DNA from: Rhabditoides inermis
Lineage: Eukaryota; Nematoda; Chromadorea; Rhabditida; Rhabditidae
DNA length: 64,000 bases
NCBI GenBank assembly: GCA_963966185.1
Contig: CAWZYM010000111.1
Location: 1-64,000, forward strand
Reading direction: 5' to 3'
In this document: positions 33,254-44,900 of the stretch, piece after piece
Layout of the letters: each line of letters begins with the position of its first letter
Position numbering within the stretch: position 1 is the stretch's first letter
Position numbers and translations under genes: made by a program
The notes under the pieces: model-generated
The model's database searches: none
Told to the model about the DNA's origin: nothing
The model's input: only the letters and a program-made list of their open reading frames with translations

Positions 33254-36039
33254 ATGCGCTGGGTGGGGTGGGCGTGTCTAGTGTGGGCGGGGCTTGTCGG
33301 CTGGGCGCGCGCCGACTCGCTCTACGACTCCTCCGACCCCATACTCGAGCTGTACACCGACACCTTCAACGAGGCCGTCTACAACACGGTGAGTGTGTGT
33401 TTTGTGTGTTGTGTGTTTTGATGTTTGTGCTTTGCAGCCCAAGGCCCATTTTGTCGAGTTCTACTCGTCGTGGTGTGGGGCGTGCATCGCCTACGCGCCC
33501 ACCTTCAAGAAGTTTGCCCGGTGAGTCGCGGCGATGTGGGTGGTCCCCGGTGGTTTTGGTGTTAGATGGAATACTAAAAAATACATGTGTGGGAACCAGA
33601 GAAAGACGTACACTACACAATAGACAGAATGTGTAGATGTTTATAAATGGTTATCTCTCAGGCACCTCTCTCCCTGGTCGCCCATCGTCCAAGTGACAGT
33701 GGTGAACTGCGCCGATGACAGGAACATGCCGCTGTGCAGGGAACACGGCATCTCCGCCTTCCCCACACTCAAGGTAGGATTATTGATTATTGATTTATTG
33801 ATTGGTTTATATATTAGATCAAGCTTTCAGTACTTGACACATGTAGTATCACTATTGATTTCTCGATTAGCTATTTTGATTGATTTCTTTATAGTACTTC
33901 AAGTACATGTCTACCGCGCACAGCGACGCTCAGCACTATCAGGTAAGTTGGATGTTTCGATCGATAAATCGATAATCGACGTTCAGGGCGACAAGTACCA
34001 GCTGGAGGGTATGGAGAAGGACGTGGCGGCGCTCGTCAAGGCCGACGCCGACCAGCAGAAGCCCACCGGATGGCCCAGCTTCGCCGAGATGCCCAGGTGA
34101 GGGGGGGAAGGAGGTGTACTGTATGTATACCGGTATGTGTTACCGTACCCGTTGAGCTCTTCGTCGATCTCGGATGCATGGGCGTCGGCGGGCGAAGCGC
34201 AACTGCTGGGAGTGGCCGTGCAGAACGAGCCGGCCAGCACTGCCTGGGCGGTGCGTGGGCGGGTAGATCAGGCTAGATCACTGGTAGATCAGGCTAGATC
34301 ACTGGTAGATCGGTAGTGGTTTGGGGAGATCGATTGCGGGCGGTCGTGAGTAGTTTCAAATTGTCTGTTTGAGACTGTGAGTTGGTGGAGGAAATATGTG
34401 AGAGAAAATAGATCGAAGTGAAGTAAATCAGTGGTGGTTTGAAAAATAGGGCGAGGGGTAAACTAATTGCTATGGTGAGCGGGATGGAGTGAAAAGGGTA
34501 TAGAGGTTGATCGTTGTGGTTAGTGCCTGGTCACGGCGCAACGCGCGATCACGCGCGTCGTCATTTCGAGACGAGACTACGCGGCGCGTTGATTCGGGAT
34601 TCTCGAATGCGAGAAATGAGCGGCGTGTTTGCACGCCCATGCCACGCGCGCTGACCGGCGCGCGTTGTTTCGGGATTTTTGACGGGCAAAGCGTGATATC
34701 ACGCTGCCGCTCATTCGAGATTTGCGAAAGCGTTAGTTCGGGATCGCGCGTCATTTCGAGACGCCTGCATCCCATGCACGGCCTCCTCATTGCCTTTCTC
34801 ATAAATGAGACGGTTGAGAAATGAGACAAATCATGTGGCATTATCGAAACAAATTGCATAATTTTCCAATTATCACGGCCCACCGGTCGCTTCATCTCTC
34901 CAATCCCGAATGAACGCGCGGCGGCGTTGTTTCGGGATTTTCTGACTTCTCCAACTACCACGGGCGTTATTTCGGGATTCTCGAATTCGAGACTTTTGCC
35001 GCGCGTTCATTTCACGCGGCGTGATTTCGGGAAAAGCGTGGCGTGATGGAATGACGGCCACACGCCGAGACAAAATCGCGCGTGAAACAACGTCGTTGCG
35101 CCGTGACCATGCACTAGTTGTGGTAGATTGTTGATGAAACCGTAGAACTCAGAGTGGCAGTAGACGAGTTGCTGAATGTGTGTATTGTAGCTGGAGATCA
35201 ACTTCCACTCGTCTCGGTCTGTCCGCGTCGCGCACATCTCCTCCGCTCATCCGATGGCCGCCCAGATAGGAGACGACCACTTCCAGCTATTCAAGAAGGG
35301 CGAGTTCGGAGCGCCACTGTGGAGCGGGTGAGTGCCCGAATGGGATTATTTGTGTTTTGGTATGACATCTTTCAATAGTCATTTCGCAGACAGAAGCTCA
35401 GATAATTGAAAACTATATCGCTGTTAGTTTTTTGTTTTTGGCTGAAACGTAGGTAACGTTACATTGCAATTGTTTTTCATCGACGGGTCTGAATACTGGA
35501 TTGGTGACTGTTGTGGTGGGCATAACGTAGAATCTATAACTACTAGTGAATTTTCTTTAAAAAGTACTTGCGTAGAGAGATGAACTTTGTCTTAACCCAA
35601 TGAAGCAAAAGCACATGCATAAAACGTTTACAAATACTAGCACAAACCTGCGCCTCTCTCTTCTTTTTTCTTTCTCTCTTCTCTTTCCTTTTTTTTTTAA
35701 TTAAATTCTTTCTCTCCATTTGTTCCGTTGTGGTCGATTGTTAGCAACAAAAACAAGACAGTTCCGTATGCGCAGGTTTGTGTTAGTATTTGTAAACGTT
35801 TTATGCATGTGCTTTTGCTTCATTGGGTTAAGACAAAGTTCATCTCTCTACGCAAGTACTTTTTAAAGAAAATATATGTGCTTTTGTTAAATTTCATAGA
35901 AATTTAAGAGAAAAGCTGAATTATAACTATTTATCTGAATAATATCTAAACTATAATCTACTTATCTATCTCCCTCCTTCTGTTCTCTCCATCTGTTCTC
36001 TCTCACTGTTCTTTTTATCTTTCTTTACTCTCTCTTTCA

Positions 36040-36099
<60 letters not shown>

Positions 36100-37308
36100 C
36101 ATCTCTCCATTTCTCCCTGCCCTTCTTTTTATATATCTGCCAGTCTCTTTCTATCTCTGCTCTCTGCTCTTCTCTCACTTCTTCCTCTAATGCACCACAG
36201 TCCACAACGTATTCACGGATCGCCGTTACGTTTCCCAAAACGTTTTTGTTAACATATTGTCTCATTACCAGTCGGTGTCGCGCCTACTGCGCTCTTCCTC
36301 CTGGTCATAGTTGGTGGGGTCAAAACAATGCAAACCCGGCGCGCATTAGACGCTGGCGGCGGCGGGGCGGACTACACGCAAAGTGCAAGTTGGGAAAAGT
36401 AGTGACGGGAAGGACACGAAACACGCTGGCCTTTCGCCTAGTGCGAGCGCGAGATCGCGCATAACTTCTTTCACAGATGAGATACAAAGATGCCACCGAC
36501 CAGTGATCTGGCCTACGGAACAGTGCGAATCTAACTAGCATGAATTGCATGAGTTCCCATTATTGCTAACATGACCTTTGGATATCGCTTCTTGAGAATT
36601 CTGGCGCTAGCCCTATCCTAAGCCAAAAGAGAGGGCGCTGCGCGCCCTCTCTAATTATCGACGTTATTGTAGTGCTCGACTGGAAGATGAATGTGTTCGT
36701 TCAGTGACGTCTCGTCGTGGGTGACAATCCAGGAGAAGATCGACGAACTGATCACGGAACACGGAGGAGGAGGAGGAGGAGGAGCAGCAGCCGGAGCAGA
36801 GCAGGTGAGCAGGAGTTTGTGAATAAGATGGCGCCGTGGATCATTTCGTTTGTTTATTTGTTAGGACGTCTCGTTCTTTAAATGAAGGCAGATATCGAAG
36901 AGCAGGAATTATTGTGGTTTATCTACCAGCGAGTTGGTTGTGTGCGTGAAGCTGTCGAACTTGTTTTAAATTCAATCCGTTCCGTACGCACTTGTAGTAT
37001 AGTCGAGTGAGAATATAGCCATTCTGGATAAATGATAAATTGATCGGTTGGAGTTTCATTTGATTGCTTCAGGTCGCTGCCTCGGATGCGTACGTGTAGC
37101 AAAAGAGATGTGGTAATTATTTTATTTATATTCTTCTCTTCAGGTTGCCGCCCCTGTTGCACAGGCGGCCCCTGCTGCTGCCGGCGACTCAGCCATCAAC
37201 CTCGACAACTACAAGGTGCAGAATGCGGACCTGGCAAGTGCACTCGGATACATGCTCAACAAGGTATGGAGGGAAAGAGGGGGGGAGAGAGGGAGGGAGA
37301 GCGAGAGG

Positions 37309-37342
<34 letters not shown>

Positions 37343-39738
37343 GGGAGAGAGAGAGGGAGGGAGAGAGGGGGAGAGGGAGGGAGAGAGAGAGAGAAAGAGA
37401 GAGAGAGATGGTTCACTTACAGGAGATCCCGCGTCGTGAGGTGATCGACGGCGAGAACCTCGCGGCTCTGAAACAGTGGATCCATACTCTCAACAAGGTG
37501 CGATTTGTATATAATTCTTATTCTTAAAGAATCCTATTCATCAAGAGATTGTTGGTGCCTTTCAATATACGATCTTATGCGTTGACGAATCGTGTTTTGT
37601 GAAGAATACCATTCAGTGAGTACTGTTTATGGTTTCGGTTTGCGGTAGTGCGAGAGTGAGAGATGTAGATAACAATCTGCGCATTTTTCGGTTCGCTTCC
37701 TGTATCGTATTCTGTAGAGAAGGCGTGAATCGAGTGATATAGAGTTCTGTTCCCACAATAAATGTGTGGGGTAGCTGAGGACTGAAAGAGCGGCAATACC
37801 GTGCAAAACAAGAGTCAGACGGTTAGAACACCGTATTCGAGCTGAAAGCAAAGAGGGTTGATGTACTATCGCTCTCACGCCAGTATCTGAGTTATGGGAA
37901 TCGCTTGCGTACCCTGAGTTATGTTTACAAATTGAGTTACGTTTCTATTACGTTTCTATTATACTCCCGTGTTCAGTACGCGCCCGGCACGACCCCGGTG
38001 CGTCGTCTGCTGCACAGACTGGACGAGTGGGTGCAACTCAAGATGGACAGGGTCACCGCCGACGAGTGGATCGCCAAGGTCGACAGCGTGCAGGTACGGT
38101 AGGCATATGTGGGGTTACTGTATATGGTTTTCGTATATTATAGTTGTGTGGTACGGTAGTATTCTTGAGGTATTGTAGGTCGTTTCCCGTTCATCATAGT
38201 TGTATCGTACGGTAGTCTTTACGGGTTACGGTAGACCTGTTTTCATTTTTAAGAGAAGTAGGGGTACTGTAGATTGTGAGAGTACTGTATTATGCATTGC
38301 AGACGGATCTCGGCCACCCTCTGCCCGCCAATGCGACGTGGCTCGCGTGCCAGGGAAGCAAGCCGAATCTGAGGTGGGAGAGAGAGGGAGGGGGGAGAGA
38401 AGAGAGAGGGGGAGAGAGAGGGGAGAGAGAGGGGGGAGGGAGAGAGAGGAAAGAGAGTGTGGAGGGAGAGAGAGAGAGAGGCGAGAGAGGGGGAATGAGG
38501 GAGAGAAAGAGAGAGGGAGAGAAAGAAAGACAGAAAGAGAGAGAGAGAGATGAGAGAGAGAGAGGGAGAGAGAGGGAGAGTTGAGAGAGGGTCGTCCTCT
38601 TCAGGGGCTACACATGCGGTCTGTGGACGCTGGCTCACGCAGTGACAGTGCAGGCCTACAAGCAGGACGGAAAGAGTGAGTGGGAGTAGTACAGTGATAG
38701 TAGTTTGTGCAAAAGTAACTTTCACCCTGTATTCATATTGGGGAAATATTGTGATGTGCAATTGTGAAACCTTTCAAGTACTTTCGTGCTTCTAAAGATA
38801 TTATCTAAATGACCCTTCCAGGATCTTGGTAAATAGGACTACATCTCATGCCGGATTTTTTTTTCAATTGCACATGAAATGATATATTATTTCCCGGCAT
38901 TGCAGACCCTTCGTTCAAGCCGGTGGTGGATGTGCTGGAGCCGTTCCACCAGTTCATCTACCGCTTCCTCTCGTGCGGAGAGTGCGCGCAGAACTTCGAC
39001 AAGGAGGCCGCCAACCATGGACTCGCGCTAGTCACCAGGCCTGGTGAGTGATGTATGGTATTATTACGTTTCACGATAAGATTGCTAGGTGGAGTGGTTT
39101 GATGTTAGTAATTGATCGTTGGTGCCAATGCCACGATATCAATATAAAGAGCGGAATAGTGGGAGTGACGTCATCTGTGCGTTTTCAGAGGATGTTGTGT
39201 TGTGGCTGTGGCGAGTGCACAACTCTGTCAACAAGCGATTGGCCGGCGCGCCTGCCGAGGATCCCACACACGTCAAGAGACAGTTCCCGCCAAAGGTATG
39301 TATACTGTAGGATTACTGTAGTGTTGATTGTGGTTTAAGTTCTTTACCACCGCTATTTGAGGGATATATGACTGTAGTTGTACTGCGTCCTTGCTTTTGG
39401 CATGTCCACACATCAATTGAGTCGATTGAATTGAGTTTTATGAGTTTTCACTTAGCTGAGAATTGAGTGTTACCGTCCCCTTTTCCAGGCGCTGTGTCCC
39501 CACTGCTGGAACGGAGAGGAGCTGGATGAACAGAAGTCGTTCGACTTCATGCTAGCCTACTACGCTGACGTCAGGACCGATCCCGTCAAGGTACTGTAGG
39601 ACGACTGTGGGGTTACTGTACTCTGAACTGCAGGCTGCTCCCGGGTACAAGGTTAGCGAGTTCGCTGACGGAAAGATGCAGCGGGCGGGAGCTCGCCGGC
39701 TCAATCCCAAGTTTGCTGTTCACGCAGAGAAGGTGAGC

Positions 39739-39775
<37 letters not shown>

Positions 39776-40499
39776 CATCTCTCCACTCTCACTCTATCTT
39801 CCTCTCTCCCCTCTCTTTCCCTTCTTCCAGAAGAATGGAGCTACTGTACTTGCTTTATGATTACTGTACTTACACTGGTATTACTGTAGGTTGACAAGCT
39901 GGAACAGGCGGAGGAGCGTCTGCGACGGGAGCTCGACGCCAGCCCGCAGAGACAGTGGAGGGACATTGAGGGATACGGTGGGTGGGGAGGGGAGGAGAGG
40001 GAGGGAGGGAAGGAAGAAGAGAGTAGTGTTAGTGGGATGATAAGAGTGTACTTGTACTAGTGTACTCAACAGACGGTATGAGGTGATGTAGCAGGTATAG
40101 TGATTGACTGTCCATGGTAGGTGAGGGTTTTATAATGTACTCGGTAGACGGTATGGGATGGTGTAGCAAGCTAGTATGCTGGCAGACCCCATGGTAGGTA
40201 AAGGGGGAGGTGGATGGTCGTTTGAGAGATAGGAGGAAATGGTAGTGAGAATCCGGGATACGGACTATTGTAGACTTGGTATGTCTACGATTCTTTTCAG
40301 AGAGTACAGTGGACAAGTCTTCGCGCTCGCACTTCTACCTCATCTGGCTGACCGGTGAGTAATATCGATTTTTTATATTATTGATTATTGATTGTTTTCA
40401 GTTATTGCTGTGGCTATCATCATTGTTTACTGCAAGTACAAGAGGAATCGCTCGAAATTCTGGAAGACTTTCTACTACCACCAGGACTTCAAATTGTGA
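33254..40499 (+). CDS. Quiescin sulfhydryl oxidase (thioredoxin-ERV/ALR fusion)
   Basis: Twenty in-phase exons: 33254-33388, 33438-33520, 33662-33773, 33895-33942, 33987-34096, 34157-34250, 35191-35327, 36705-36804, 37144-37263, 37423-37497, 37977-38093, 38303-38373, 38605-38675, 38906-39043, 39189-39295, 39489-39590, 39634-39732, 39890-39977, 40301-40354, 40402-40499; 652 residues. Order of domains: signal peptide (WAGLVGWARA), thioredoxin domain with active site WCGAC, a second thioredoxin-like domain without cysteines, a Gly/Ala-rich linker, then the flavin-binding ERV/ALR domain (GYTCGLWTLAHAV, SCGECAQNF, LWLWRVHNSVNKRLAG, CPHCW), and a C-terminal transmembrane helix (VIAVAIIIVYC) with basic tail. 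QSOX introduces disulfides into secreted proteins in the ER/Golgi, passing electrons to oxygen through FAD. The redox motif is CGAC rather than the usual CGHC. AATAAA at about 40887. Frame intact. Confidence 0.92.
34523..35114. mobile_element. MITE with 21-bp terminal inverted repeats and TA target duplication
   Basis: Left end GTGCCTGGTCACGGCGCAACG and right end CGTTGCGCCGTGACCATGCAC are inverted repeats matching at 20 of 21 positions. A TA dinucleotide flanks both sides (34521-34522 and 35115-35116), as expected for Tc1/mariner-type insertion. The 592-base interior has no transposase but is full of subrepeats such as TTTCGGGATT and CATTTCGAGACG in both orientations. It lies in QSOX intron 6. 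Confidence 0.8.
35556..36655 (+). mobile_element. Helitron-like non-autonomous element, copy B
   Basis: Second copy of the element at 27376-28217. The same opening inverted repeat (about 35560-35650 against 35766-35865), a longer AT/CT-rich middle with a (CT)n run at about 36042-36110, and the same 230-base right part ending in GAGAGGGCGC-TGC-GCGCCCTCTC and CTAATT. Inserted in QSOX intron 7, about 50 bases before the next acceptor. No coding capacity. Confidence 0.6.
37264..37410. repeat. (GA)n-rich intron of QSOX
   Basis: The intron after exon 9 is almost entirely GAGA/GGGAGA repeats starting a few bases after the donor GTATGG. A similar GA-rich intron follows at 38374-38590. Confidence 0.9.
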
Positions 40500-41904
40500 T
40501 TTGCCTTTCTACTTTCGTTATTTTCTTACAGCTTTGCTATACGTTGCGAGATACGTTTGCACTATGAACCGAAACAGTCACTTTGTGTGACGTCATAGGG
40601 TGCTCTCTCCTCGTGTGTGGTGTGTATCAATCGATACGTTGTGATATCGATCGATTATGTCTGTCTATCTTTGGTAGATCACTATTGATCGACGTTGATG
40701 ATTCTTTAATCATCGACTCTCTCTTGGTTGTGTGCGTGCGTTCCGGTTGTGATTCTCTCGTGCGGCGCTCCGCCCACATTTGTCCCGCCCCCTCCTCGTC
40801 TCTCTATCTCTCTCTCCCTTCTTCATCGTCTCTAAGTCTATCGCGGGAAAAGCATGTGTGATGTTGTATAGATGATTATTTTGCTCAATAAATTACTATT
40901 TATTATCCGAGAGATTGTTGATTGATTTGAGAGTGCACGTGTGCTTTTCCCGCTTCTGCATAACAACATATCCCCTCCTCTGTTGCCTAACCCCTTTATG
41001 TTCAGTGTGCACGCGTTGCATCCTATGTTCACAATGTGATTCCAGGTTCGGCGGTGCGCCACAGAAGGAGTACACTGCGTAGAGAGAATGGAGAGAATTC
41101 GGAGAGATGGGTTGGGAGGGTTGCTAACCACGAGTATTACACCGCATATGAGAGTATTTGATATTTTGAGATTGTTTTGTATTTATTGTCCTAATTGTTT
41201 GTGATAAATGTGATACATTGCGAGAATATTGGGATTGTTTTTTTGGTTACAGTATTGCTATGACATTTTTTAAAAAATATAACCGACCTTTTATAAATGT
41301 TTTACTTTATCCTTGTTTCGGCCTGATCAGTTGTAAAAGAAATACATTTTATTATCGGCTCTCGCGTTTCTGGTTTTTTGGATTTCTGGCATTTCCTCTC
41401 TAGGACGGTGTTTCGATGGCGACCATGATCGAAGGGACTCGCTTGGCTCGAAAACGATGAGAACATAAACTTTCGGTGTGAGAACGAGAAAGGGATTACT
41501 ATCCCAGGTTGTGCAATGCAACTTGACGTGGTGGGTGGCGCAAGCTTTCCGAAAGTGTTGAACGCGGCGTGATGAGTGAACCTAAAGTGCGCTCGAACCC
41601 TAATCAGCCTGAGTTTTCCGTGGCTCCCCTGAGCCTCTAATGATGTCAGACAATCTTTTCACAAACATCAATCAAATTATAATGTGATTACAATTGTATA
41701 ACAGCTAAAAATATTTGTAAAAAAAATAAGTTGTTTTATCTCTAGTGTTTTATTCTGCAGATAGAGTGTGAATTGTGCTAGTGGGTGCGGTTTTCGACGA
41801 AATTTTCACCCTTCAAATTTAGGCTGAAATTTGCGCATCTATTTGAATTCTGTTTTACCGTTTATGGTGATATGTTATGTTCTCTTTGTTCGTATTTCGT
41901 AGAA
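40500..41904. other. Intergenic stretch between QSOX and AT-hook gene
   Basis: Contains the QSOX 3' UTR with its poly(A) signal near 40887. After that, AT-rich DNA with no exon that could be supported. TTCGTAG just before the ATG at 41905 is a possible trans-splice acceptor. Confidence 0.45.
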
Positions 41905-44900
41905 ATGAATATTCATCAGCTTTCGGACCAGTCGGCCACTGCCTGGGGCGATGTCGCAGCCGAGTACATCGCTTCGCACTCCGCCGCGCGGCTCCCTCCA
42001 AAACTTCCTCCGCACCAACTCCTACCAGATCAAGTGAGTTTCTTTATACATGTTTTACTTTACATTATTTTTGTTGCAGCCAGAGGCGGGTGGGCGGGTC
42101 GGAGGACGCGTCGGCGCGGCAGCATGCGCGTCGCAATGCGCTCCTCGACTTCGCCACCAGCGACAGCGCCTCCAGCTCGCAGCTCTCCAGCCTCGCCTCG
42201 CCCGCCAGAAACGTTCGGTTAGTGTATTGCATTATTTATACTCATATAAAAATTGTTTTATAATAATTTAATTGAGGCGTTGTCTGTTCTCGCGGTCGCC
42301 GTCTCCGGATGAGGGCTTTGGCAAGAGTGGGAGGCGCGTGGTGCGCAAGCAGCAGCCCCAGCCAGTCGCGCCCCTCGAGCAGTGGAGAGTGCAGTGAGTT
42401 TATACTTTTTGGACATGTTTCCTACGAGTTGTGCAGCTCAAGGTTGGGTCACTTCCATGTTTTGAAGGAAATCGGTAATCTGAAAATACTGATGTTCTGG
42501 AAATGTATGTATTGTTGCCTGATTAAGCCGACTTGTACCCGGTCGTTCAGGCGTGCGGCGTGGCTGATGGACACGGACAGCGAGTTGTCGGAGCTGGAGG
42601 AGCAGCCGCCATCGCCCGCCCTCACCCCGCCCCGACCCAAACGCGCCCGCACCAGCGACAAGGCCACCAAGGTGAATTTTAATTGTATCTAATAAAATAA
42701 CAAGTTAAAAAAAATGTTTCCCAGACGCCGTCCCGGCAGAGCTCCTCGCGCCAGAAGGCCGGCGGAGAGTCGTCCGTGAGAAAGGGCAAGGGACGCGGCC
42801 GCTTCAACAGGTATATCGTTTTAGGTTGTTTTGATAGATGTCATGTATACAGGGAGGCGTCGCCGGCTGCTCCGCCGCCGATGGCGGAGAAGACGATCTC
42901 GAAGCGCGGCCGTCCGAGGAAGGCCGCCAGCGAGGGACAGGCGAAGACGGCCAAGCAGCCGCGCAAGAGGACCGCCAACACGGTGCGTCGAACGAATCCC
43001 ATGTGCTAACTATGTTATTTATGCCAATAATTGGGACCGCATTTGAAGGAGAATTAGTGACATCTGTTCAATTTTAACAAGGATAGTTATTGCAACATAT
43101 TTCTGATGGGGAACCGAACTATGTTTGCATGAAGGTAGCGCGGGTGATTACTTGTATTGGGCCAAGGAGCCTAATACAACTGTGTTGTATAATTCGTTTG
43201 CAGCCCGCCGCCGACGCTTCGCCGACTCGCGTGACCCGCTCGAAGCGCGCGCGTCTCGCCAACGACGCCAACCACCCTGCCACCGGGACTGTCGAGAGTG
43301 CGGTTTGTCGTCACAGTCAGAGATGTATCACATCAAATCAAATCATCAAATGTTTATCCGGAAGCGCTTATTCATGTACATATTGAACGCATGAGAGATG
43401 GTTTGGTTAGCGCTGGGAAATGAGGTCGTTCCATTTTCGGCGGTCGTTGGTCACTGTCCGTCTCCATTCGAGATGTATCTGGGATCGGTATACATGAACA
43501 CGCAATCACAACAATATGATAGAAAGAATACAGACAGTAGACCCTTGTCGTCCTTGATATCTCACATGTTGTGTATGCTATGCAGGCGGAGGAGGAGGCT
43601 GTTCCGGAGGACCCGTGTCCCCCGCCCACCGACTCGTCCCTGTCGTGCGAGACACTCACACAGCCCTCGTCGCTGATGGAGGCAGAGGCAGACAGCGAGT
43701 GCCGAGGGGACGACGTGAGTACATTCGTTATTTGTATGAGTTATGTCGTAATCCAAGAACCCCATCTTGGTCTCGACTAGGAGGACCCCGGCTAAACAAT
43801 GAGGAATTGACAAAGCAGATAAAGTAGTTCACAAATAAATAAGAAACAGAATCCCTGTTTCGGCCCATTATCCTGCAGACAGGCTACATCAACGTACTAT
43901 ATCTAGAGTTACTGACTAAATGATAGAATCGAAATAAGAACATCCACTGTGGTGGGCCTACTGCCTGAACGCTCATCAGTGCAGGGCCACAGCGGACGAA
44001 AGGAAAGTAGCGAACAAAGTAAAATCTGGAAAAAGAGTAGAAACCTATAATGAGAAAGTTAGAGTGAAGATTGTAAACAATGAGGAATTGACAAAGCAGA
44101 TAAAGTAGTTCACAAATAAATAAGAAACAGAATCCCTGTTTCGGCCCATTATCCTGCAGACAGGCTACATCAACGTACTATATCTAGAGTTACTGACTAA
44201 ATAATAGAATCGAAATAAGAACATCCACTGTGGTGGGCCTACTGCCTGAACGCTCATCAGTGCAGGGCCACAGCGGACGAAAGGAAAGTAGCGAACAAAG
44301 TAAAATCTGGAAAAAAGAGTAGAAACCTATAATGAGAAAGTTAGAGTGAAGATTGTAAACAAACAAACAAAAAATTGCGGAATTAGAATTTGTATATTTT
44401 TTCGGTGAGTAATTTACGATTTTGGACATTGAAAAGGTTAAGTGATCTATTGATATCTCGTTTACGGAAACAGTATTTCAAAAGAACGGCTTTAACTGTA
44501 GATGCTTTAAAACCGAGACGGCAGAAAGTAATGTAGAGTTCTTCTAGTTTAACCAAAAGCACAGTGCGATCAGTGCAGCAACGGACAATGCGAAGAGCTT
44601 CTGATTTAAGATTACCAAAACAGATTTGGCGACTAGTAGTGCTTTCGGAATGCGTGAAGCGATGAACGTCGAATGTATAATCATCAGTCTTATTGTACAG
44701 ACTTACTTGCCAATGCGTATCGAAACGTAAAGTAATATCGAGAAAATGTGCCTCGGAATCAGTACGATTAGTGCGCTCCAGTTGCAAGTTGCTAGGAAGA
44801 TATGCTTTAAGAAAGGTGTCAAGATCAGACTTCTTGTCATAGAGAATGAGTACATCATCAACATAACGGAAAACTTGGAATTTCTCATTTTTACAGACAA

